A DNA stretch of 37,482 bases, from the NCBI GenBank assembly GCA_000383715.1, contig KB911975.1, positions 1 through 37,482 on the forward strand, read 5' to 3'. The position numbers and the translations under genes are program-made. Below, one piece after another: positions 25,951-33,784 of the stretch. The notes under the pieces are model-generated. The model was given only the letters and a program-made list of their open reading frames with translations. It ran no database searches and had not been told where the DNA came from. The first letter of the stretch is position 1; each line of letters begins with the position of its first letter. This DNA is from Verrucomicrobia bacterium SCGC AAA164-E04. Lineage in GTDB: Bacteria > Verrucomicrobiota > Verrucomicrobiia > Limisphaerales > AAA164-E04.

Positions 25951-26253
25951 ATGAACTTTGAATCAACTAGCGAACGCATTCTCGTCTTGGGGATCAAAGA
26001 GCTAACCTCTGCTAATGCCGCTGCTGTCAAAGATGATGTTCGCCGTTGTATTCGTCCGGGGCATCGAGCCTTGGATATAGATATGTCCGACGTCCGCATC
26101 CTTGACAGCAGCGGCCTCGGAACGCTTATTGCACTTCACAAGTTCATGTGTCAGCAGAATGGGTTGGTTCGTATCATGAACCCGACACCAATAGTCGAAC
26201 AAGTTTTGGAACTGACTCGACTTCACCGACTCCTGGAAATCACCAGGCAGTAG
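25951..26253 (+). CDS. STAS-domain anti-anti-sigma factor (SpoIIAA/RsbV-like)
   Basis: This 100-residue protein is a single STAS domain. The regulatory site reads ILDSSGLGTLIAL; Ser53 in D52-S53-S54-G55 corresponds to the serine phosphorylated in SpoIIAA and RsbV. In such systems the unphosphorylated STAS protein binds the anti-sigma kinase and frees its partner, while a PP2C phosphatase reactivates it. The next gene, 23 bases downstream on the same strand, encodes a protein with both a kinase-like and a phosphatase domain, so kinase, phosphatase and substrate are encoded together. No sigma factor gene is nearby, so the final target may be a sigma factor elsewhere or a different output. Confidence 0.92.
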   Translation: MNFESTSERILVLGIKELTSANAAAVKDDVRRCIRPGHRALDIDMSDVRILDSSGLGTLIALHKFMCQQNGLVRIMNPTPIVEQVLELTRLHRLLEITRQ

Positions 26254-26276
26254 TTTTTATCACAAGGATGTCATCG

Positions 26277-28076
26277 ATGCATCGCGAAGTCCTACCATCC
26301 TTTTTCGTTCAGTTCGAATGCGATATAGACGCATCCATCACACCGATAGGGCGAGTGATTGCATTCTTGGAAAATTATGGCTTCGATCAGACTGAATCTG
26401 GTGCGTGGGAAGTAGCCATTCAGGAGGGAGTCAATAATGCCATCCTTCACTGCGAACTCGATAAAAACGAGACTCCGCATCCGATAGCCATCGAGGTCAT
26501 GGTGCGTCCGGATTATGTGGAGGTTCTTGTTCATGACCACACTCAGGGCTTTAGTTGGCCTATTTCCCCCAGCCTCCCGTCTGAAAGCAGTGAGGATGGA
26601 CGTGGTGTCTATATCATTCAGCAATTAGTGGACGACTCCGATTACCTGCGGGGGACGCATTCGAATCGATTGATTCTGCGTAAGAATAGAACACTGCCAA
26701 GCGAACTGAAAGAGGAGGAGAAAAAGTGGAAGGATCGTCTCAAGACTATTGAAAATCAGCTTGATGAAACTGACAAGGCTCTGAATTCCACGCAGGAAGA
26801 ATTATTTTCATGCTACGAAAGTCTCTCGGCAATTTTTCAATTTGGTACTGAGCTTGGTAAACAAGGTGACATCAAAAGTTTTGCAGACAGGCTTCTCAAG
26901 CAGTTGATTCCAATCATGGGAGCCAATGGTTATCTTTTTCGAACATGTGACGAGAATGGGAGCGTAATCCGCACCTACTCGCGTTCATCTGATTCGCTTG
27001 ATCCGTCACCGCTTAATTGGAATGCAGGCAAAGCCAAGCATTTTCTCGAGTCTCAGAGTATTGTGATTCGCAAGGATGTTCTAAGGGATACCGATTTGGA
27101 AAAATTGGAAGAGGGTGATCCATTGATCGCGTTCAATTCGAAGTTCATTCAAGTGCACCCAATCATCATCGGCGAAGAAATGATCGGTGTTTTGAGCGTG
27201 GGATCCAGCGAATCTGAGCAACCTTTTACATCGGCCCAAACCAATGTCATGCATACGTTCGCTCACTTTCTGGCATTACAGTTGGTCAATGTGACTCGAC
27301 AGGAAGAGCGAATTGAATTTGGTAAAATTTCCAAAGAACTCGAAATTGCACAAGATATTCAAGCCTCGCTGCTTCCATCGAAGTGGCCCGAAGTAGAGGG
27401 ATACACGATAGCAGGAAAATGTAACACTTCGAGAAATGTCAGTGGCGATTTTTTTGATGTCATTTACCATGAGACGGATCCAGACAAAGTATTACTTGTC
27501 ATTGCGGACGTAATGGGAAAAGGTGTCCCAGCATCAATATTTGCTGCTATTTTTAGAAGCCTTGTACGTTCATCAACTGAATTGTTTGAGCATCCTGCTG
27601 AGTTGATGCGGAAATTGAATCGATCCATGTTCCAAGACCTCTCGGGTGTAGATATGTTCATCACTGCTCAAATTGCTTATTGTGATTTAAGGCATCGTAT
27701 CATGCGTATCAGTAACGCAGGTCATTGCCCCTTGCTTCTAACATCGAAGGACGAGACAATGCCTATAACATCTCACTCGCCGGAAGGTCTTCCTCTTGGT
27801 GTGGTCAAACAGCCTGAGTTGGAAGAATTGGAGATTGATGTTCCCAAAGGGGTGAGGGTCCTGATGTACACCGATGGCATTGTAGAGACGACAACACAAA
27901 TGGTGGGTAACGAACTATTAGGTCAAAAAAGACTTGTTCACTGGTTTCAGGATGCACGAAGTGTCGATCAGAAAGCATCCGCATTTCAGCGCTCCCTTGA
28001 AAAACTTTTGAGAGCCACCAGCGAAGATCAACTGAAGGATGATCAAACCTTTATTTTGTTAGTGGAGAACGGATGA
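26277..28076 (+). CDS. Fused RsbW-like ATPase, GAF and PP2C (SpoIIE/RsbU) phosphatase
   Basis: From the ATG at 26277 (AAGG 9 bases upstream) the product is 599 soluble residues. Residues 5-135 form an RsbW/SpoIIAB-type ATPase domain with N-box E50-G-V-N-N54 and G-box D107-G-R-G110. A charged coiled coil spans about 140-182, and a GAF-like sensor about 183-340 (AIFQFGTELG to TFAHFLALQL). A PP2C/SpoIIE phosphatase runs from about 353 to 598, with SGDFFDV, IADVMGKGVPAS, GHCPLLL, GLPLGV, YTDGIVE and DDQTFILL. The ATPase would be expected to phosphorylate the STAS protein encoded just upstream and the phosphatase to reverse this. Having both in one chain implies an internally balanced switch set by the GAF domain (inference). 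In-frame starts before 26277 lie inside the STAS gene and lack domain content. The stop overlaps the next start by four bases. Confidence 0.93.
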   Translation: MHREVLPSFFVQFECDIDASITPIGRVIAFLENYGFDQTESGAWEVAIQEGVNNAILHCELDKNETPHPIAIEVMVRPDYVEVLVHDHTQGFSWPISPSLPSESSEDGRGVYIIQQLVDDSDYLRGTHSNRLILRKNRTLPSELKEEEKKWKDRLKTIENQLDETDKALNSTQEELFSCYESLSAIFQFGTELGKQGDIKSFADRLLKQLIPIMGANGYLFRTCDENGSVIRTYSRSSDSLDPSPLNWNAGKAKHFLESQSIVIRKDVLRDTDLEKLEEGDPLIAFNSKFIQVHPIIIGEEMIGVLSVGSSESEQPFTSAQTNVMHTFAHFLALQLVNVTRQEERIEFGKISKELEIAQDIQASLLPSKWPEVEGYTIAGKCNTSRNVSGDFFDVIYHETDPDKVLLVIADVMGKGVPASIFAAIFRSLVRSSTELFEHPAELMRKLNRSMFQDLSGVDMFITAQIAYCDLRHRIMRISNAGHCPLLLTSKDETMPITSHSPEGLPLGVVKQPELEELEIDVPKGVRVLMYTDGIVETTTQMVGNELLGQKRLVHWFQDARSVDQKASAFQRSLEKLLRATSEDQLKDDQTFILLVENG

Positions 28077-28465
28077 TGTATCGAGTCCTTATTGCAGATG
28101 ACGAGCCGCACATGCTCAAATTCATTGAGTTCACTTTGAGAAAGGGGGATTTTGAAATATTAAAAGCAAACGATGGTGTGCAAGCTCTAAAAGTGGCGGA
28201 GGCGCAAAAGCCTAACGTCATTGTTTTGGATGTGTTGATGCCGGGAATGGACGGAGTGACAGCGCTCAAGAATCTGAAAAAAAACCCAGTATTGAAGCTG
28301 ATTCCTGTCATCTTATTGACCGCCCGTGGTCATACCCTTGACCCTGAAGAGGCGAAAAAGGCTGGAGCTTCTTACTACCTGACAAAGCCATTTAGTCCGA
28401 CAGAACTTTTGAAGCAAGTTCAACAACTCGCAGCATCTGGTTCATCTCAAACTGTTCTCAATTGA
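28073..28465 (+). CDS. CheY-like single-domain response regulator
   Basis: This 130-residue receiver domain has all the key residues: acidic pair Asp9-Asp10, phosphoacceptor Asp53 in VIVLDVLMPGMDG, Thr83 in ILLTAR and Lys105 in LTKPFSP. There is no output domain, so it acts by protein contact or as a phosphate relay. Its ATGA overlap with the kinase/phosphatase gene means translational coupling and a shared operon. It may deliver a two-component signal to that fused protein, though the histidine kinase is not in the window. The start is fixed by the overlap. Confidence 0.93.
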   Translation: MMYRVLIADDEPHMLKFIEFTLRKGDFEILKANDGVQALKVAEAQKPNVIVLDVLMPGMDGVTALKNLKKNPVLKLIPVILLTARGHTLDPEEAKKAGASYYLTKPFSPTELLKQVQQLAASGSSQTVLN

Positions 28466-28512
28466 AACGGCGCATTGGCCATTGAAAACAGGTTTCTTGC
28501 TATTATCGATGA

Positions 28513-29202
28513 ATGGACATTCTCATTGAAAATCTCCTTTTCCGCTGGGCTTATTCGAAGTTCGAATTATCGGTGCCACAGCTACATCTCGAATCGGGCG
28601 TCTCTGCTGCGATTGTTGGTCCAAGCGGTTCAGGTAAGACCACTTTCTTAAAACTGCTCACAGGAATTGAACAGGCTGACAAGGGGGATGTACAGCTCGG
28701 TGAAACATTGTTGGCTAAGCTCAATGGCAATCAGCGGCGTGCCTTGCGTCAGCGCTCTATTGGCTATGTATTTCAAGATTTCAAGCTCATTGAATACCTC
28801 AACGTGGAGGAGAATATTCTTACTCCCTGGCGTCTCTCTGAAACCTCTGGGCACTCCAGAGTGCATATGAAGGCAAGAGTTTCCTCATTGATGGATCGCT
28901 TGGGTTTGGTATCTCTAAAACACCGTTACCCAGGCAAGTTATCTCAGGGAGAACGCCAACGTACAGCCATTGCCCGGGCGCTGTTATTGAAGCCTGGCTT
29001 AGTCATCGCCGACGAACCTACTGGCAATCTGGATCCTGATAACACGATATTGGTGAGAGATTTATTGTTAAGCGAAATCACTCAGCAAGGTGCCACGTTA
29101 ATTGTGGTGACTCACGATCGTAGTTTGATTGAGGGATTTGACCGTGTCATTGACTTTGCAGACTTCCAATCCAAAACCCCCGTTAAAGCGAAGGCCATAT
29201 GA
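28513..29202 (+). CDS. ABC transporter ATP-binding protein (LolD/MacB type)
   Basis: This 229-residue ATPase has Walker A GPSGSGKTTFLKLLTG (from residue 36), a Q-loop in GYVFQDFKLIEYLN, the signature LSQGERQRTAIARAL, Walker B LVIADEPTGNLD and the His switch VVTHDRS. It belongs to the group that powers MacB/LolCDE/FtsX-type permeases rather than classical importers. Such systems move lipoproteins, peptides or toxins, or transmit force to the periplasm. Its stop overlaps the permease start by four bases (ATGA), so the two form one transporter. It begins 47 bases after the receiver-domain gene and may share that operon. Confidence 0.93.
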   Translation: MDILIENLLFRWAYSKFELSVPQLHLESGVSAAIVGPSGSGKTTFLKLLTGIEQADKGDVQLGETLLAKLNGNQRRALRQRSIGYVFQDFKLIEYLNVEENILTPWRLSETSGHSRVHMKARVSSLMDRLGLVSLKHRYPGKLSQGERQRTAIARALLLKPGLVIADEPTGNLDPDNTILVRDLLLSEITQQGATLIVVTHDRSLIEGFDRVIDFADFQSKTPVKAKAI

Positions 29203-30377
29203 ATCGTCATGTGCTCTTCTTTGTTTGGCGATACCTTGCCTATAACAAGGTTAAATCATTAGTTTTGTGGTTCAGCTTGACGATGATTTTTGCCCTGCCT
29301 ATGTGTTTGGGGCATTTGACTCGATTATTCGAACATTCTGTCAGAGCGAGGGCAATCGACACGCCCCTGGTACTCGGGGTCAAGGGCAGTGAATACGACC
29401 TAACACTTCATGCTCTTTATTTTCAGGCGGATATTCAGGATACATTTCCTGTTCAAGAATGGCATGCGCTGATGGCCAAAAACCGAGGTGCATCGGTTCC
29501 TGTGGCCCTTGGGTTCACGGCATTTTCCAGACCCATTGTAGGTACTACGCTTGAATATTTCGAAGCTCGGAGCATGCAAATACAGGAGGGGAGTACGTTT
29601 GTTCAACTTGGACAGTGTGTGCTAGGTTCGGAGGTCGCTGAGTCGCTGGGGCTCGATCCCGGTATGAGTTTAATGTCCGATGCTTCCAATGTATTCAATT
29701 TGGCAGGTGATTATCCATTGAAGATGAAAGTGTCAGGGATATTCAAGCCGACCGGAACTCCCGATGATCATGCTATCTTTGTGGATTTGAAAACTCACTG
29801 GATCATGGAAGGACTCGGACACGGGCATGAGAGTCTTTCTTCGTCTGATGACCAAGCGGATAAGATTTTGCAAACGAAAGATGGAGTGGTGACGGCAAGC
29901 GCTTCTGTCCTTCCTTACCTTGAAATCAACCAAGAAAACCAGCAAACATTTCACTTTCACTCAGCCATGCATGAACTCCCGGTCACGGCATTGCTGATAT
30001 GGCCTTCGAGTGTCAAATCAGAAACCTTGTTGATGGGGGAGTTTAACCATTCATCAAACCGACTTCAGATCATTCGTCCATTGGAAGTTGTGGAGTCCAT
30101 GATGGCCTGGGTGATCCGGATCAAGCAATTCATGGATCTTAATTACCTGCTGATTGGATTCACGGTGTTCGGTATGGCAGCAATGATTTTTTTCCTTTCG
30201 GTGCGACTACGCAGCGATGAATTCGAAACCTTTCACTATTTGGGATGCCGTCGTACTTTTGTATCTCGCCTTGTGATTTTTGAGTGGGGTGCTTTGATGT
30301 TTGTTGCAGCCTGTTTTGCAGTTGTTATCACCCTGTTTGCAGACCGTTGGATGCGGTGGATGTTATCAACGGTCTGA
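29199..30377 (+). CDS. ABC transporter permease, FtsX/MacB-like, apparently lacking the last membrane helix
   Basis: This 392-residue inner-membrane protein has one N-terminal helix (about residues 19-38), a large periplasmic domain (about 45-320; PLVLGVKGSEYDLTLHALYF near its start), and two C-terminal helices (about 323-345 and 364-385). FtsX/MacB permeases normally have three C-terminal helices. Here the chain stops right after the second, at the point where it meets the convergent HTTM gene, which it overlaps by 12 bases. The pattern near LGVKGSEYDL resembles the DevC/YbbP-like permease subgroup. The partner ATPase is the overlapping upstream gene. The substrate is unknown; no membrane-fusion protein or outer-membrane channel gene is adjacent. 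Confidence 0.85.
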   Translation: MNRHVLFFVWRYLAYNKVKSLVLWFSLTMIFALPMCLGHLTRLFEHSVRARAIDTPLVLGVKGSEYDLTLHALYFQADIQDTFPVQEWHALMAKNRGASVPVALGFTAFSRPIVGTTLEYFEARSMQIQEGSTFVQLGQCVLGSEVAESLGLDPGMSLMSDASNVFNLAGDYPLKMKVSGIFKPTGTPDDHAIFVDLKTHWIMEGLGHGHESLSSSDDQADKILQTKDGVVTASASVLPYLEINQENQQTFHFHSAMHELPVTALLIWPSSVKSETLLMGEFNHSSNRLQIIRPLEVVESMMAWVIRIKQFMDLNYLLIGFTVFGMAAMIFFLSVRLRSDEFETFHYLGCRRTFVSRLVIFEWGALMFVAACFAVVITLFADRWMRWMLSTV

Positions 30378-31811
30378 ATCGGAGGATGGTTGCGAATGTC
30401 TAATGAGTAACTGACGTTTTGGAGCACGTTCAGGGGTCAAAGCAGATTCTTCAATAAACCAAAGGAGCAAATCTGTTCTAGTCTCTGTAATTTCAGCTGG
30501 GCTGTTGGTCGCGTAATGTTCTTGAAAGTAACGCATGGTTTGCCTCCAGCTTAATCCTCGGCTGTGCGTCTTATTAAACCACTCTTTCCAACGGTCTGAA
30601 TCGAGCATGTTCTTTTGTGATGATGGTTTTTCCCAAGACAAAGGTTTTGTTGGTTTCAATAAATCGACTGCATTGTTTTTGGGGCCTCTCTGGTATTCGA
30701 GAATGAACCATCCATCGCTGTCAGGTGGGTCAGGGGAAAACATCGACCACGATTGGGCAAGGCGTGTTGTTTTTAAAAGCCATTGAAGTGGCTCAGGCAT
30801 TTTCTCCAAAACGGAGTTAAGGCTGAACGCGTGCGGGATCAACATCATCTGGCAAAGTAACATGAGTGACACAAAAAATGCCGCCACAAACTGCAACATC
30901 AACAGATTAGATGGAGTGTGGTCTCTCGATTCATCAGTGAGTTGTGTTTCCCGTGTTGGTGTGATTGCAATCAGTGCTATTATGGAGACAAGTGGAAACA
31001 ATCCCAGATCCATGAATATTAGTAATCCAAGTTGTAAACCTATCAGTATCCAGCATCCCAACTGCCTGAGAGGCACGCAGGGCCCGGCCAGCAGGAGAAG
31101 CGGGGCTATCCATTCTACTATCAAAGTTGTGTAGGTTAATGCGGATAGCAAGGCAGGGGAACGTAATAAAATGCGTCCAAAGTCACTGGTGTAAGTGTCG
31201 ATATTTAATGCAAGCCACACGGCAGTTCCATCGCTCCAGCTTTCTCCGGATTTGCTCCAGGCAGAGGTAAAGTATATCAGGGCTACTTGAAGCATGAATC
31301 CTGTGCAAAGCCATCCCTCGATTCGGACTTTTCCCTGCCATTCAAGGCGCTGTGTCATGTCCAGTGACCATCGAGCTCCAAGCGGTAGAAACATGGCCCA
31401 GAAAAACAATGCGGCAAGTTCTCTGTCTGCTCCATAAAGAACCATAGGGTTACGGATATGCAAAGAATTTATGAATACCCAAGAAATGATCGTTGCCCAG
31501 CGCGTTTTGATTCCCAGTATCAGTGCCATTGCGGTCAGTCCATGAACGACAAACAGGCATGCTTGCTCAAAATCGGACGTGAACCATAAGTGGAGAGGAA
31601 TGAGAGCATTGAAATCTGCATACAATGTAGCCTGGCTTGGGGGTAAAATACCCGCCAGACCATAATGTGCCCTGAATGAGTCAGCACGTGATACCAAATC
31701 CCCGAGGGTTATTGCACCTAGCCCGATCCTCAGACAGGCCAGCATGCGTAAATCCAGATAAAAGATTTGTTTCAATCTGGACTGAATGGATTCCATTAGG
31801 GTGGGAACCAT
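30366..31811 (-). CDS. HTTM-domain (vitamin K-dependent carboxylase-like) membrane protein
   Basis: This 481-residue protein has about eight hydrophobic segments between residues 20 and 340. It shows the HTTM pattern: LACLRIGLGAITLGDLVSRA, LHLWFTSDFEQACLFVVHG, INSLHIRNPMVLYGADRELAALFFWAMFLPLGARWSLD and LIYFTSAWSKSGESWSDGTAVWLALN. A soluble C-terminal part of about 130 residues contains WSMFSPDPPDSDGWFILE. HTTM proteins are homologues of the membrane part of gamma-glutamyl carboxylase, widespread in bacteria and of mostly unknown reaction. The ATG at 31811 is used; 31796 is also possible. It starts 12 bases after the stop of the secreted-protein gene on the same strand, so the two are likely one operon. 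Confidence 0.9.
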   Translation of the reverse strand: MVPTLMESIQSRLKQIFYLDLRMLACLRIGLGAITLGDLVSRADSFRAHYGLAGILPPSQATLYADFNALIPLHLWFTSDFEQACLFVVHGLTAMALILGIKTRWATIISWVFINSLHIRNPMVLYGADRELAALFFWAMFLPLGARWSLDMTQRLEWQGKVRIEGWLCTGFMLQVALIYFTSAWSKSGESWSDGTAVWLALNIDTYTSDFGRILLRSPALLSALTYTTLIVEWIAPLLLLAGPCVPLRQLGCWILIGLQLGLLIFMDLGLFPLVSIIALIAITPTRETQLTDESRDHTPSNLLMLQFVAAFFVSLMLLCQMMLIPHAFSLNSVLEKMPEPLQWLLKTTRLAQSWSMFSPDPPDSDGWFILEYQRGPKNNAVDLLKPTKPLSWEKPSSQKNMLDSDRWKEWFNKTHSRGLSWRQTMRYFQEHYATNSPAEITETRTDLLLWFIEESALTPERAPKRQLLIRHSQPSSDSDR

Positions 31812-31823
31812 ACTTTGAACAGT

Positions 31824-32684
31824 TTAATGTTGGGAATGGTTTGGGAAATCCTGTCGATATCTGCTCAGAAGCGTCGGAATATGAGCAGGTAGGACATAAA
31901 GTTTTCCATGCACTTTTTTAGTTTCTCCTGGATTTAAACCACCCAAACGAAAATCATTATGCAAGCAATGTATGACGCCTTGAAAGAGTTCCTGGTAAGG
32001 ATCAAATGCGGCTGCGAGCAAAACCTTTCCGTCCTTGCTGAAGCATCCAATCAATGCATTGCTAGGCGAATGAGGGTTCAGAGGTCTTGGGTTGACGTCT
32101 TCTCCTTTGACTCCCGGCGCAGCCCAAACCTGGCCCGGTGTATATCTCGCCTTCGTTTCCCAATCTTTGGTTGGCATCAAGCTTAACTTGCCATCAAGAA
32201 AAATAAAGGAACGTTCAATGTAGTCATAAGAAATTCCATTCGCGGGATCTCCGTATCCGGTGAACTTGCCTACTCGGATACAGGGTTGACCCCAATGTGC
32301 TTTGGAGGTTTTTTTGGTGGGATTATACGCGGTGATCTGAAAGTCCACGGAATCTTTATCGGAAGTAATGGTATGTTGCACGATCACACCATCATTCAGC
32401 TTACATTGCAGACGAATCTTTTGATCTTGGGATTCCAGGATGACTGTTTGGTGTCCAATGACTGTATGCTGACTCCAATCTGTTTCGTGGGCGTTGGGTC
32501 TGCAGTAAGCTTCAATATACCAAATCGGTATGATTCCTCCGGGAACATGTTTTCCTTGAATAGATAACATGTTTTTCTCATAGCGAAGCGTTAGGGGAGA
32601 ATTACTTGCTTTTGAGACAGGGGGGGAAGCCAAACAGATCGCAACTCCAGCAAAAAGTAATCGCTTCAGCAGTGTGGACATCAT
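31824..32684 (-). CDS. Secreted conserved protein of unknown function
   Basis: This 286-residue protein has a clear signal peptide (LLKRLLFAGVAICLASPPVSKAS, cleavage near residue 27) and no membrane anchor. The mature part is beta-rich (LTLRYEKNMLSIQGKHVPGG, IPIWYIEAYCRP, VQHTITSDKDSVDFQITAYN, HWGQPCIRVGKFTG, PYQELFQGVIHCLHNDFRLG) and ends with LYVLPAHIPTLLSRYRQDFP. It resembles a family seen in planctomycete and verrucomicrobial genomes without assigned function. The strand-rich layout could suit a carbohydrate-binding or mutarotase-like fold, which is speculation. It is followed at 12 bases by the HTTM gene, suggesting that the pair act together at the cell envelope. Confidence 0.85.
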   Translation of the reverse strand: MMSTLLKRLLFAGVAICLASPPVSKASNSPLTLRYEKNMLSIQGKHVPGGIIPIWYIEAYCRPNAHETDWSQHTVIGHQTVILESQDQKIRLQCKLNDGVIVQHTITSDKDSVDFQITAYNPTKKTSKAHWGQPCIRVGKFTGYGDPANGISYDYIERSFIFLDGKLSLMPTKDWETKARYTPGQVWAAPGVKGEDVNPRPLNPHSPSNALIGCFSKDGKVLLAAAFDPYQELFQGVIHCLHNDFRLGGLNPGETKKVHGKLYVLPAHIPTLLSRYRQDFPNHSQH

Positions 32685-32724
32685 CCTGTCATCTATAGGA
32701 CTTCACATGGAAAAGACAAGTGCT

Positions 32725-33522
32725 TTACTTCTTTGATTGAGCAGTCTCTGGGAATGCATCTGTCAAAATTTCAAGCAATAAGTTGGCTTGAGCAGGTTCT
32801 TTTTGATAGGCCCATCTCGAATCAAGGACGTTGTATTTGTAATGTGCCCAGTCTCCAGAGCTTTGCACAAGTATGTCAGACCATTCATATGCAGGACTCG
32901 AGACGAACACATTGTCTCCATCTAGAGTGCCTGCACACCATTCTCGTTCCGGGTGAGGTGTAGTACCCGTGGATGCGAACGCATCGATGAGGGTGCGAAC
33001 CTTTCCTCTGAAAGGAACATTTTTCAGCAGTGAGATGATGTGTTTGCAACATCGTCCAAAATGCCTTCTTGGTAATTTGGATCTTTTTTCTTTCCAATCA
33101 TCGCACGTGCAAGAGGGGTCACTCAAATCTACCTCATATTCATAAGCACCCGTAGTAAAACTTGTGATTGTGGTTTTGAAATCAATTTTAGGGAGCGAGA
33201 AAGTCTCAGTGTCTTCCTGCTCCGCTGCCGGCAGTAGGCTTGCAGGAACATCAATGCCATTCTCTGCAATGCGATCATGCCAATGAGTATGGATTTCCAC
33301 CAATAATTCGGCAACCTGACCAAGCTCATCCAGAGAAATCTCTCCATCCTTCCAAACTTCCACTAAAAGTGTGGCTAGTTCCTTGCCTGGCCAATGCAAA
33401 GTGCATTCAGGACTGGCATTGAGAAACTCTGATAAGTTATAAACTTCATCAGCTGAAAGTTCACCATCGGCGAGTATGGCTTCGCACAAATCAATCAGTG
33501 GCGTTGGATCATAGGATTCCAT
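32725..33522 (-). CDS. SWIM zinc-finger protein with paired EF-hand-like helical repeats
   Basis: This 265-residue protein opens with two similar acidic repeats, AILADGELSADEVYNLSEFL (15-34) and VWKDGEISLDELGQVAELL (56-74), in the style of EF-hand or TerB-like units. A SWIM zinc finger lies in the middle, with C138-x-C140 in DPSCTCDDW and C159-x-H161 in GRCCKHIISLL, matching C-x-C-x(n)-C-x-H. The C-terminal 80 residues (EWCAGTLDGDNVFVSSPAYEW, then WAHYKYNVLDSRWAY) are not recognised. SWIM fingers bind DNA or proteins and occur with helicases and transposases. The gene lies between the secreted-protein gene and the nuclease-helicase gene on the same strand, but 260 bases separate it from the latter. 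A role in DNA metabolism is only suggested. Confidence 0.82.
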   Translation of the reverse strand: MESYDPTPLIDLCEAILADGELSADEVYNLSEFLNASPECTLHWPGKELATLLVEVWKDGEISLDELGQVAELLVEIHTHWHDRIAENGIDVPASLLPAAEQEDTETFSLPKIDFKTTITSFTTGAYEYEVDLSDPSCTCDDWKEKRSKLPRRHFGRCCKHIISLLKNVPFRGKVRTLIDAFASTGTTPHPEREWCAGTLDGDNVFVSSPAYEWSDILVQSSGDWAHYKYNVLDSRWAYQKEPAQANLLLEILTDAFPETAQSKK

Positions 33523-33784
33523 GCTTTGTTAACGTATTGCTCTTTCGAATTTGGAAGGACTACAAATCACTAAAAATATGGGGCATGTTTGCAGAAATTG
33601 CAAGGTATAAAGGTTCATCTCACCATGCGTATTATCCCCGAAAGCCGATCCGTATTTGATAGTTGTTTGAATTCTTCAGTGTGTTTTGAAAAAGGGCAGC
33701 GTCATGAGTGGCGAATACGGTGTATCGCTAATGAAATTGCGAAATATTGCCATGCCTGATTGGGCGCTTTTGCTTTTATTTTAG

